A stretch of 64,000 nucleotides of DNA from assembly GCF_001750685.1 (NCBI RefSeq), contig NZ_CP017269.1, positions 1,839,416 through 1,903,415 of the forward strand. The letters are read 5' to 3'. Shown in pieces: positions 1 through 7,101 of the stretch. Source of the DNA: Geosporobacter ferrireducens. Its GTDB lineage: Bacteria > Bacillota > Clostridia > Peptostreptococcales > Thermotaleaceae. Position 1 is the first letter of the stretch. Each line of letters begins with the position of its first letter. The notes beneath the pieces are model-generated. The model was not told the DNA's origin and made no database searches. It saw only the letters and a list, made by a program, of their open reading frames with translations. Both the position numbers and the translations under genes were made by a program.

Positions 1-737
1 TATTTAATTTGCCCTGGTTCGCTCTTGTCATGGAGAGGTAAGAATCCACCTTTTTTAAGCAATGCTTCATAGACCTTTTCGCTGTCTCCTTCCATCTGTT
101 TGTAGGCAGCTTTTCGAAGGGACAAGTCTAGTTTACCGTCTTCCCGGATTTCTTTGATTCTAACATTCACTTGGTCTCCATTACGCAGGTCCTCAAAGTA
201 TTCCTTCTGGGGGATCATCCCCTTATATTTGTTTTCTACGGCTATGAAAGCGCCTATATCTTTTACAATGCTGTAGACCGTTCCGTTTACCCAATCCCCC
301 TTTTTGAAAGGGCTATCGGTGGATAAATCCTTATCGATATCGGTAGTAGCACAAATTCTGCCGCTTTTATCAATATACAGCTTTACTAGATAGCTTCTTC
401 CTACCTGCACCTTATGTTTTTGCTCTTGAAAAGGCAAAAATACATCCTTTTCCAGCCCCCAATCCATAAATGCACCGATCTGCGTTGTCTGCACTACTTT
501 TAACATCGCCAACTCTCCCACCTGCGCCAGCGGTCGTTTCCTTGTGGCAATCAATCGATCCTTTGAATCTCTATAGATGAAAACCTCTAGTGTATCACCT
601 TCTTTGATATCCTCTGTTAACTGATTGTTGGGCAGCAAGATATTATCCTTCGGATTTCCCGTTTCTGCATCTAAATAAGCCCCAATTGCAGTTATTCCTG
701 CTACTTTCAATACATTGTATTTCCCTACTTCAATCAT
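1..737 (-). CDS. cvfB: CvfB-like S1 RNA-binding protein (partial, 3' end off window)
   Basis: The frame opens at ATG 737 (MIEVGKYNVLKVAG) and stays open to the left edge, giving 245 codons without a stop, so the C-terminus is missing. The N-terminal part (GITAIGAYLDAETG, then DNILLPNNQL) and the following repeats (QIGAFMDWGLEKDVFLPFQE; GAFIAVENKYKGMIP) are the tandem S1-like OB folds typical of the CvfB/YitL family, whose C-terminal winged helix would lie outside the window. Family members bind RNA and influence virulence factor or stress gene expression in Firmicutes; the direct target here is unknown. It is divergent from the kinase gene at 1042. Family assignment comes from reading the translation, not a search. 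Confidence 0.85.
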   Translation of the reverse strand, partial: MIEVGKYNVLKVAGITAIGAYLDAETGNPKDNILLPNNQLTEDIKEGDTLEVFIYRDSKDRLIATRKRPLAQVGELAMLKVVQTTQIGAFMDWGLEKDVFLPFQEQKHKVQVGRSYLVKLYIDKSGRICATTDIDKDLSTDSPFKKGDWVNGTVYSIVKDIGAFIAVENKYKGMIPQKEYFEDLRNGDQVNVRIKEIREDGKLDLSLRKAAYKQMEGDSEKVYEALLKKGGFLPLHDKSEPGQIK

Positions 738-1041
738 TTGCTCTCTTCACCTCTATAATTTCTGATATTCTTATTTTCTCCTGAAGCAAGTCCTTTCATC
801 ACTGCTTTCTGCAATTTATTTCATTGTATCATATACACTCGCTTCATCCTATTGATTTATGATAAAGCGAATATTTCTTTTGATTTTAGAAACGCATTGC
901 CGCAAATATCTCATAAAGATCGGATAACCCCTGCAACCCTATTTACCCTTGGGACAACTTATCGTATACTAGAATAAAGCCGCTGCTGCGGCTTATACAT
1001 TAATTGTCAAAATATCGAATAAATATTAAAGGAGAGCGGGG
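738..1041. other. divergent intergenic region cvfB / deoxynucleoside kinase
   Basis: These 304 bases separate two divergently read genes and must hold both promoters. I see AT-rich sequence and a GGAGAGCGGGG ribosome binding site just before 1042, but no convincing hairpin, small gene or consensus promoter pair. Confidence 0.5.
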
Positions 1042-1656
1042 ATGAACAAAGTGATTTGTATTGATGGTGTTGTAGGCAGTGGTAAGACAACCTTGGCAGA
1101 ATTACTGGAAAAGAAATTGAATCTAAAACTTTACAATGAACTAGCCAATCAGGATACAGAAATTTTACTCGATAAATTTTATCGAGACCGTCATCGCTGG
1201 GCCTTTACTATGCAAATCCATTTTCTAAATGAACGCTTTCGCATGATTAAAGAGGTTCATAAAAATAGAGGCGGATTACTGGATCGTTCCATTTTTGGAG
1301 ATAAAATTTTTGCCAGTATGCTTCATGAGGATGGCTACATGAGCCGGGAAGAATTTTTAACCTATTCTACATTATTAGACAATATGCTGGAGCATACACA
1401 GCCGCCTCTGCTGATGATCTATTTGAAGTGTTCTGTGGATAAGGCTGTTGAGAATATACAAAAAAGGGGTCGTGCCTATGAATTGATTGTACCCCGCATC
1501 TATTGGGAACGACCAAATGAAAAGTATACCCAATGGCATAAGGAATATCAGCTATCCCCCCTCTTAGCAATCGATGTGGATCACCTTGACATTCTATTGC
1601 AGCAGGATCTTATCCTTGAAATAATAGGGGATCAGATAAAAAAACTGGAGATATAA
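1042..1656 (+). CDS. deoxynucleoside kinase family protein (dGK/dAK type)
   Basis: A 204-residue soluble P-loop kinase. The Walker A motif GVVGSGKTT lies at residues 9-17 and the DRS motif (LLDRSIFGD) near residue 80, both hallmarks of the deoxynucleoside kinase family that phosphorylates deoxyadenosine, deoxyguanosine or related nucleosides for dNTP salvage. The lid-type arginine segment (IQKRGRAYE) is near residue 141, where family members hold the phosphate-binding LID. Length fits bacterial dNKs (about 200-220). The start has a GGAGAGCGGGG ribosome binding site. It is monocistronic, closed by the hairpin at 1684-1708. Which base is preferred cannot be decided from sequence. Confidence 0.85.
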   Translation: MNKVICIDGVVGSGKTTLAELLEKKLNLKLYNELANQDTEILLDKFYRDRHRWAFTMQIHFLNERFRMIKEVHKNRGGLLDRSIFGDKIFASMLHEDGYMSREEFLTYSTLLDNMLEHTQPPLLMIYLKCSVDKAVENIQKRGRAYELIVPRIYWERPNEKYTQWHKEYQLSPLLAIDVDHLDILLQQDLILEIIGDQIKKLEI

Positions 1657-1683
1657 AAGAATATTTTTTTCACTTAAATATTT

Positions 1684-1708
1684 ACCCCTTTGGACTTTCC
1701 AAAGGGGT
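1684..1708. terminator. bidirectional terminator
   Basis: A 10-bp perfect stem (ACCCCTTTGG / CCAAAGGGGT) with loop ACTTT lies between two convergent genes and is followed by a T-rich stretch on the plus side. Confidence 0.8.
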
Positions 1709-1715
1709 ATTTTCA

Positions 1716-2045
1716 TTAAAAATTATCTCGTATAAACTTCCCTGTAATAGGATAGGAATAGTCTATACCATCACAAACCTTTACAATAGCAATAATTGGT
1801 AAAATCAAAGTCCCTAAGGCCAGCGCCATTAACAAAGGAATCCCAATTAATACAATACTTAGAACGGCGAATATTGCTCCCAAAATAATGGCACCAATTT
1901 GAAAAGCCAAAGCTTCTTTTGCCTGATTTTTTACGAAGGAATCCCCCGCAAGCAGCATAATAATCAGAGGGGCTAATATCGGGGCTCCAACGACCCAACC
2001 CAGATGAGCTACTCCGCATAATAATTTTTGCTCTGTGGTTAGCAT
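1716..2045 (-). CDS. DUF4870 (Tic20-like) membrane protein
   Basis: A 109-residue protein of hydrophobic helices. The start MLTTEQKLLCG at 2045 is chosen because AGGAGAG sits 8 bases upstream; a longer frame begins 7 codons earlier with poor spacing. The pattern EQKLLCGVAHLGWVVG, then FVKNQAKEALAFQ, then three hydrophobic segments and a C-terminal YPITGKFI is that of the DUF4870 family, four-helix integral membrane proteins of unknown function common in Firmicutes. Nothing in the neighbourhood suggests a role. Confidence 0.8.
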   Translation of the reverse strand: MLTTEQKLLCGVAHLGWVVGAPILAPLIIMLLAGDSFVKNQAKEALAFQIGAIILGAIFAVLSIVLIGIPLLMALALGTLILPIIAIVKVCDGIDYSYPITGKFIRDNF

Positions 2046-2238
2046 ACAGAATCTCTCCTCATTCATCTTTTATTCTTATCTTATTATACTATATATACGA
2101 AAAAAAGCAGAAAAAGTATAATAAATCCATAAACCTTTTTAGATTTCTGATGCATGTAGAAAAATTTAAAACCCTATGGTATGATATTTAGAGAGGCTAA
2201 ATATTTTAAAATACATTACATAAAAGGAAGTTTTCTCT

Positions 2239-3633
2239 ATGAATCCCTTCTCCCCTTTAAAAGAAAAACTTAATATGGTACTATTTACACATCCCATTCG
2301 CAAGGATGTCACACGTATCGCCTGGCCAGTCTTGGCCGAAATGTTGTTGGGTTCTCTCTTCAGCATGATTGATATGATGATGTTGGGAAGAATGAAGGAC
2401 ACCGCCGCTGCTGCTGCTTCCGTTGCAGCCGTGGGAATTACAAATCAGCCGCTTTTTATTGGATTGGCCTTAGTACAATCCCTCAATGTAGGCGGAACAG
2501 CTATGGTAGCCAGATTCATCGGTTCTAAGCAGCTGCACAAAGTAGAAAATACGGTAAAGCATGTTATTCTCTTAAATCTTGTACTTTTTGCTATTCCCCT
2601 TTCCCTGTTAGGTTTCATATTTACGAATCAAATCATGACTTTTATGGGTGCTTATGCGGATACAGTGGAAATCGGCAATCTTTATTTTAAAATTATTATG
2701 CTTGGTTTCATCTTTCAAGCCCTCAACTTTTCTTTGGCTGCCTGTCTTAGAGGTGCAGGAGACACACGGCTCCCCATGAAAGTGAATCTGGGCGTTAATT
2801 TCCTTAATGTCTTCGGCAATGCCGTATTGATTTATGGCCTCTTTGGCTTTCCACAGCTTGGAATCATCGGTGCAGGCATCTCAACTTCCCTATCTCACCT
2901 ACTGGCTAGCTTTATTTTGTTTAGCTATATCTTTAAGGGGAAAAGCATCGTGTCTCTTTCCCTTTCGTCTTTCCAGTTCCGAAAAGACACAATGTATAAC
3001 CTTGCACGGATTGGTATTCCTGCTTCTTTAGAGCAAATTTCCTTGCGTTTGGGCATTGTTCTTTTCGCTAGAATTGTAGCCTCCCTTGGCACCGTTACCT
3101 TTGCTGCCCATCAGATTTGCCTAAGCATCCTTGGACTTTCCTTCAATCCCGGGCAGGCCTTCGGTATTGCCGCCTCTGCCTTGGTAGGCCAGAGTCTTGG
3201 TGCTGAAAAGCCCTCAAAAGCACAGGAATACGCCCAAGAAACAAGAAAAATAGGTTCCGTAGTATCTTCCTGTATTGCCTTGCTTTTTTTCCTTTTTGGC
3301 CCTCAGATTGTAGGCCTGTATACCAGAGATCCTGAAATTATTAGCAGCGCATCTCTGGCCCTGAAGGTTATTGCGTTGGTTCAACCCTTTCAATCTTCTC
3401 AGTTAATTCTCGCTGGTGGACTTCGTGGAGCAGGAGATACCTTTTGGCCTCTGGTGGCTACATTTATCGGTGTATTAGGGATTCGGGTCGTATTGTCCTA
3501 CGTATTTGTAGTCATTTTCGGCTTTGGATTAGTAGGTGCCTGGATGGCAGTATTTCTTGACCAATTGGCCCGTTGGTTTCTCGTTTATACACGATTTCAA
3601 ACAGGTAAATGGAAATACGTGGCTCTTCGGTAA
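2239..3633 (+). CDS. MATE family efflux transporter
   Basis: A 464-residue protein with about 12 membrane segments. The two-fold internal repeat is visible: AACLRGAGDTRLPMKVN near residue 170 and ILAGGLRGAGDTFWP near residue 395, the RGAGDT signature of MATE exporters (NorM/DinF/MepA clan). These use Na+ or H+ gradients to expel cationic compounds; substrate is unpredictable. The start ATG has AAAAGGAAG upstream. Length is normal. It is single and flanked by unrelated genes, with no regulator beside it. Confidence 0.92.
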   Translation: MNPFSPLKEKLNMVLFTHPIRKDVTRIAWPVLAEMLLGSLFSMIDMMMLGRMKDTAAAAASVAAVGITNQPLFIGLALVQSLNVGGTAMVARFIGSKQLHKVENTVKHVILLNLVLFAIPLSLLGFIFTNQIMTFMGAYADTVEIGNLYFKIIMLGFIFQALNFSLAACLRGAGDTRLPMKVNLGVNFLNVFGNAVLIYGLFGFPQLGIIGAGISTSLSHLLASFILFSYIFKGKSIVSLSLSSFQFRKDTMYNLARIGIPASLEQISLRLGIVLFARIVASLGTVTFAAHQICLSILGLSFNPGQAFGIAASALVGQSLGAEKPSKAQEYAQETRKIGSVVSSCIALLFFLFGPQIVGLYTRDPEIISSASLALKVIALVQPFQSSQLILAGGLRGAGDTFWPLVATFIGVLGIRVVLSYVFVVIFGFGLVGAWMAVFLDQLARWFLVYTRFQTGKWKYVALR

Positions 3634-3760
3634 AGTAGTTCCATCTACATGCTTCCCATTAGGGACATAGGCCTATTTTGCTCATTTCCAATGGTTTCCT
3701 ATTGCAAATTTTGTGGATTTTTATACAATATAAATATACATTTTTATGGGAGGCTATATC

Positions 3761-3925
3761 ATGAATGAACTTACAAAAGATGAACTGGATTTTTTGTTTC
3801 ACAAGACAGAAAAGCACTCTGGAAAAAACTGGATCCGCACAATTGTAAAAAATTTCTTTCGCGATTCGATCTTTCCTAAATTCTTTATTGTCCTCATTGT
3901 ACTAGAATTTATTCGGAATATATAG
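3761..3925 (+). CDS. small hypothetical membrane-anchored protein
   Basis: A 54-residue frame starting MNELTKDELDFLFHKTEK with a good ribosome binding site (GGGAGG) 7 bases or so upstream. The C-terminus (FPKFFIVLIVLEFIRNI) is one hydrophobic helix, so the product is probably a tail-anchored membrane miniprotein. I do not recognise a family. It stops 11 bases before the next small gene, suggesting co-transcription. Confidence 0.6.
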   Translation: MNELTKDELDFLFHKTEKHSGKNWIRTIVKNFFRDSIFPKFFIVLIVLEFIRNI

Positions 3926-3936
3926 AGTTCTTAACG

Positions 3937-4161
3937 ATGGAACGTGCAACTCTCATTAAACTGCTCATGACCGATGATCAAGCGGATTTTCAGTTGGTTC
4001 CTGAAGCAAAAGATCTTGAATTACCTTTACAGGAACTTCTTCATATGGATAAGAAATTTAAAAAGTTAATTCAACAGCTGCAGATTGAAAATCTGGTTGA
4101 GTATAAAAATATGCGGTATCAACTTACAAATATGGGCATATTTATGGCTAAGCTGTTATAA
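3937..4161 (+). CDS. hypothetical 74-residue protein, winged-helix-like
   Basis: Begins MERATLIKLLMTDDQADF and ends NLVEYKNMRYQLTNMGIFMA. The last part resembles the wing of small winged-helix proteins (helix, then a short strand pair such as LVEYKNMRYQLTNMG), but no family is recognised and there is no clear ribosome binding site, so expression may depend on coupling to the small gene 11 bases upstream. A hairpin with T-tract at 4187-4204 closes the unit. Confidence 0.5.
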   Translation: MERATLIKLLMTDDQADFQLVPEAKDLELPLQELLHMDKKFKKLIQQLQIENLVEYKNMRYQLTNMGIFMAKLL

Positions 4162-4186
4162 TTGTATCTGATGTAGAATACATTTT

Positions 4187-4204
4187 AATGAGAGAAATCT
4201 CATT
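4187..4204 (+). terminator. rho-independent terminator
   Basis: Stem AATGAGA / TCTCATT with a GAAA tetraloop, followed directly by TTTTTATTTTTAT. Confidence 0.75.
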
Positions 4205-4476
4205 TTTTTATTTTTATAAAGGATTTTTTCTATTTATGTAAAAATAATATAGTATACCTATCTCACCATACAGGTTCTCTAAGACGTGATCCGTCTTTCT
4301 TAGGCAGATTTTTCATCTGTTTAATTTCAACGATCCCTTTATTTGCTCCATTTAACCTTCATCAAGATATGGAAGGGAAAATGTATAAACCCCTAACCCT
4401 TTGTATATGCTTATACCTAGTAATAGTTGATCTCCATCTTCCTTCTCTATATATCTCTTGTCATTGGAGGTGAAAC
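4205..4476 (+). other. leader region of the antiporter operon with two small hairpins
   Basis: The 272 bases before the antiporter operon contain AAGACG-TGATC-CGTCTT (4281-4297) and CAGAT-TTTTC-ATCTG (4305-4319) followed by TTTAATTTC, which could be a weak attenuator. I cannot match a known riboswitch class by eye, although Na+-responsive leaders are known for some Na+ antiporter genes. Confidence 0.3.
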
Positions 4477-4971
4477 ATGAACAGACGGAGTTATTTAATC
4501 CGACTTATTATTTTATTAAGTATTTTCTGGCTAAGCCTTACCCAGAGCTTTTCACCAATCAATCTCGTGACAGGCTTTGTAGTCGTAATGCTGTCTGCAT
4601 ATTATTACAGTATGTTCAGCAGTGAAAACAAAATAACAGATATTTATCGCATAAATCCTTTGATTGTAATCTACTACTTTTTTTATCTGCTGTATTCTAT
4701 GTTTAGGGCTTCCTTTGTCATTATCTATCGAATGACGCAAGATCCCCCCTCTCCAGGGATGGTAATCATCCCAACAAAATTAAATGGAGCGCTCTCTATC
4801 GCTATATTGTCTATGTCCATTACCTTAACACCCGGAACCATTACTGTAGATTATCAAGAGGGAATGTTACATGTGCTGTGTATGTATTCCAACCAACCCA
4901 TGGAAATATTAGAACAGGAAGTATTAGGAAACTACGAAGAGATCTTATACCGTATAGAACAAAAGCAGTAA
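4477..4971 (+). CDS. Na+/H+ antiporter subunit E (MrpE/MbhA type)
   Basis: A 164-residue membrane protein, first gene of an eight-gene operon, with GGAGGTGAAAC before the ATG. The core FRASFVIIYRMTQDPPSPGMVIIPTKL, the stretch SITLTPGTITVDY and the C-terminal cytoplasmic part (LHVLCMYSN) are diagnostic of MrpE. In Mrp complexes E is a structural subunit with two N-terminal helices and a soluble tail. Gene order downstream matches mbhA-H of the membrane-bound hydrogenase antiporter module, so MbhA is an equally valid name. Confidence 0.9.
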   Translation: MNRRSYLIRLIILLSIFWLSLTQSFSPINLVTGFVVVMLSAYYYSMFSSENKITDIYRINPLIVIYYFFYLLYSMFRASFVIIYRMTQDPPSPGMVIIPTKLNGALSIAILSMSITLTPGTITVDYQEGMLHVLCMYSNQPMEILEQEVLGNYEEILYRIEQKQ

Positions 4972-5015
4972 AAGAAGTTTAAGTAATAAACAACTGTTTG
5001 AATAGGAGTAAGGAT

Positions 5016-5279
5016 ATGAATTTGTTGAATATTACCCTAATGATTGTGATGGCTGCCATTGCCTTCACCTGCATAAAATTTATTCTTGGCGACACGGTTT
5101 GGGAAAAATTGCTGGCTCTGAACATCATCTTCTCAAAAATACTCATGTGCATTTTGATCTATGCAGTGTTGCAAAATAACAGTCAATTTATTGATCTTGC
5201 CTTATCCTACAGCATAATGGGTTTTATTGGCATTCAATTAATCACTAAATTTATCCTAAGGGGAGGCAGAGAAAAATGA
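5016..5279 (+). CDS. Na+/H+ antiporter subunit F (MrpF/MbhB type)
   Basis: An 87-residue protein with three predicted helices. I place the start at ATG 5016 because AGGAG lies 7 bases upstream; a TTG at 4998 would overlap that site. KLLALNIIFSKILM and the end FIDLALSYSIMGFIGIQLITKFI correspond to the MrpF signature (D-R-x-x-A-x-N, then D-x-A-L-x-Y-x-x-x-G-F-I-G). It overlaps the next gene by 4 bases (ATGA), so translation is coupled. Confidence 0.88.
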   Translation: MNLLNITLMIVMAAIAFTCIKFILGDTVWEKLLALNIIFSKILMCILIYAVLQNNSQFIDLALSYSIMGFIGIQLITKFILRGGREK

Positions 5280-5566
5280 TTGTAAATCTTCTATTGATAT
5301 TGTGTTGGTTTTATATCGGCTGGGGAATCTATGGCCTATACCATTTACCTTCTATCTATTCCCGTTTTTTTGCCGCTGGTTTTATTGACACAATGGCTTT
5401 AATCACCCTTATTTTAGCGCTGATCCTGTATAGCGGCTTATCAGATTTTGCTTTTAGGCTGCTGTTGATCTTAGTCTTCGTAATGGTCACCAATCCTATT
5501 AGTACACACCTGATTGTACGCTCGGCCTACTTAGGAAAAGTACCATTAAAGGAGGATCCCTCATGA
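5276..5566 (+). CDS. Na+/H+ antiporter subunit G (MrpG/MbhC type)
   Basis: A 96-residue three-helix subunit. WGIYGLYHLPSIYSRFFAAG aligns with the MrpG pattern G-x-x-G-L-x-R-x-P-D-x-Y-x-R-x-H-A, and NPISTHLIVRSAYLG matches its conserved end N-P-x-S-x-H-x-I-x-R-A-A-Y. Start and stop overlap both neighbours by 4 bases. The canonical His after R-L is replaced by Phe (SRFFAAG), a mild divergence. Role: structural core of the antiporter complex in the cytoplasmic membrane. Confidence 0.88.
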   Translation: MIVNLLLILCWFYIGWGIYGLYHLPSIYSRFFAAGFIDTMALITLILALILYSGLSDFAFRLLLILVFVMVTNPISTHLIVRSAYLGKVPLKEDPS

Positions 5567-6111
5567 CCATTAGTATTTTTTTAGAAATTATCTTAATTGT
5601 TTTGGCACTAATCATTCTTCGAACAAAAAATTTATTGAAATCAATTATTTTATTAGGGGTTTTTTCCTTGATCATCTCCTTACTCTATTTCATTTTTCAT
5701 GCGCCTGATGTGGCACTGGCAGAGGCCGCTATCGGTAGTGCCATTTCTACTTTCTTATTTGTCATTGCCATCGAAAAGCAGAAGGAGTTTCTGGTAATCT
5801 CCCATATCCATACAGATTTTCTACATATAGGAGAAGATGGTGCTGCCTCAGGTGATGGTTATCATCTTCTGAAGGAGTTTTGCAACCACCTGGGCTTAAA
5901 GCTCAAGGTAGACTTTCGAGAAGGCGGAGACATTAAAGGAATTCTTAGGGACCGAAACATAGACCTCATCATCGATCGGGATGCTAAGAGTAAAAAGTAT
6001 CTGCTAAAAGCAAAAAAATCCAGCTTAATCACCCAACAGCTGATAAGCATTACTCAAGCCCATAGCCATATACGTGTGATTGCATTGGAGGATCGTGAAA
6101 CCGATGAGTAA
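5563..6111 (+). CDS. DUF4040/MbhD-type antiporter subunit with extra C-terminal domain
   Basis: A 182-residue protein. Residues 1-73 are three helices; FHAPDVALAEAAIGSAISTF is the diagnostic DUF4040 motif, equivalent to the last part of MrpA or to free-standing MbhD. About 110 further residues (from EKQKEFLVIS) are hydrophilic and contain YHLLKEFCNHLGLKLKVDF, then ILRDRNIDLIIDRD, which read like half of an alpha/beta ligand-binding fold (similar in pattern to solute-binding domain 3). I infer an added soluble domain; its ligand and side of the membrane are unknown. It overlaps both neighbours. Confidence 0.82.
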   Translation: MTISIFLEIILIVLALIILRTKNLLKSIILLGVFSLIISLLYFIFHAPDVALAEAAIGSAISTFLFVIAIEKQKEFLVISHIHTDFLHIGEDGAASGDGYHLLKEFCNHLGLKLKVDFREGGDIKGILRDRNIDLIIDRDAKSKKYLLKAKKSSLITQQLISITQAHSHIRVIALEDRETDE

Positions 6112-6364
6112 AAAAGTGATTGTTATCTTCATCTTAGCTTTTCTATTATATGCTTTTATCCTTGCACTGGAGGATTTTTCTCCCTTCTCTGGTGTAGATG
6201 ATGCAAAGACCTATTATCTCTCACGAGGTTTTAATGAAACAGGAGCCTCTAATCTGGTTACAGCCATTTATTTAGATTATAGACTTTATGATTCTATATT
6301 TGAGGCATCACTATTATTGGCCACCTCAGCAGGGATTCTCTTTTTGGCCAGAAAGGAGCTGTAA
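6104..6364 (+). CDS. MbhE-type antiporter subunit (MrpA C-terminal piece)
   Basis: An 86-residue protein. LSRGFNETGASNLVTAIYLD followed by YRLYDSIFEASLLL is the MbhE family signature (Y-x-x-R-x-x-E-E-T-G-A-x-N-x-V-T-A-x-L-x-D-Y-R-x-x-D-T-x-x-E), which in Mrp complexes is part of the C-terminus of MrpA or the N-terminus of MrpB. The start is ATG 6104 inside the end of the previous gene, with GGAGG 12 bases upstream; GTG 6095 is a less likely alternative because it is only 3 bases from that site. Confidence 0.85.
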   Translation: MSKKVIVIFILAFLLYAFILALEDFSPFSGVDDAKTYYLSRGFNETGASNLVTAIYLDYRLYDSIFEASLLLATSAGILFLARKEL

Positions 6365-6775
6365 ATGAAAGAATCAAGAATTGTGCAAACTGTTTTTCGC
6401 ATGTTGTTTCCTTTCATCATTCTCTTTGGTTTGTATATTATTTTTAATGGAGCTGTATCTCCCGGTGGCGGATTTCAAGGGGGAGCTGTGCTTGCTACCG
6501 CTTTGCTGGGTGTATATCTCATCACAGATTTAGAACCTAAAGATCTTCAGCGTTTTGTAGTACTGGAAAAATTTGTTTTTATCCTTCTCGTACTGGTTTC
6601 TTGTATGAGTATTTTTACAAGAGGTTTCCCTTTTACAAATTTTGCTTCCATAGATGCATCCATTTCTACTAAAAGGATTTTTCTTGCCTTGCTCAATATA
6701 TTGATCGGTATTAAGGTCGCCTTAGGCTTTGCAATTATCTTTTCAACCTTTTATGAGGAGGGAAAAAATGATTAA
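6365..6775 (+). CDS. Na+/H+ antiporter subunit B (MrpB/MbhF type)
   Basis: A 136-residue four-helix subunit. GAVSPGGGFQGGAVLATALLG is cut to its core PGGGFQGG, the invariant MrpB motif, here near residue 36. It begins one base after the upstream stop, preceded by AAAGGAG. MrpB lies beside the MrpA C-terminal region in solved complexes, which fits the preceding MbhE gene. Length is typical for short MrpB/MbhF. Confidence 0.9.
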   Translation: MKESRIVQTVFRMLFPFIILFGLYIIFNGAVSPGGGFQGGAVLATALLGVYLITDLEPKDLQRFVVLEKFVFILLVLVSCMSIFTRGFPFTNFASIDASISTKRIFLALLNILIGIKVALGFAIIFSTFYEEGKND

Positions 6776-7094
6776 TCAAATTTTATGCTTTATCTTACTG
6801 CTCATCGCCCTCTATGGTCTGTGCACACAAAAAAATATTATTAAATCTATTATTTTTCTCAATATTGCAGAGGTTTCAGTAATTTTATTAATATTGAGTT
6901 TTTCAAGCACCCCTGGTAAGGAGATTCCTATTTTACCCGGTGATATTGCTAATATGGTAGATCCTCTTCCGCAAGCACTGATGATCACTACAATTGTAGT
7001 GGGTTTAACCATTACAGCTTTGGCTTTGATGCTGGCCATAAAGCTCTTTCACTACTATGGCACTTTAAATTGGAATGAAATATTAGAAAGGTAA
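6768..7094 (+). CDS. Na+/H+ antiporter subunit C (MrpC/MbhG, NuoK-like)
   Basis: A 108-residue three-helix protein homologous to complex I NuoK. NIIKSIIFLNIAEVSVILLIL corresponds to the NuoK/MrpC region with the conserved membrane Glu (here Glu in NIAEVS), and DPLPQALMITTIVVGLTITA is the canonical D-P-L-P-Q-A-L-x-L-T-A-I-V-I motif. ATG 6768 has GAGGAGG upstream and overlaps the previous gene by 8 bases. The conserved Glu and the DPLPQAL loop are needed for ion movement in the family. Confidence 0.92.
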   Translation: MINQILCFILLLIALYGLCTQKNIIKSIIFLNIAEVSVILLILSFSSTPGKEIPILPGDIANMVDPLPQALMITTIVVGLTITALALMLAIKLFHYYGTLNWNEILER

Positions 7095-7101
7095 GATTTA
7101 T

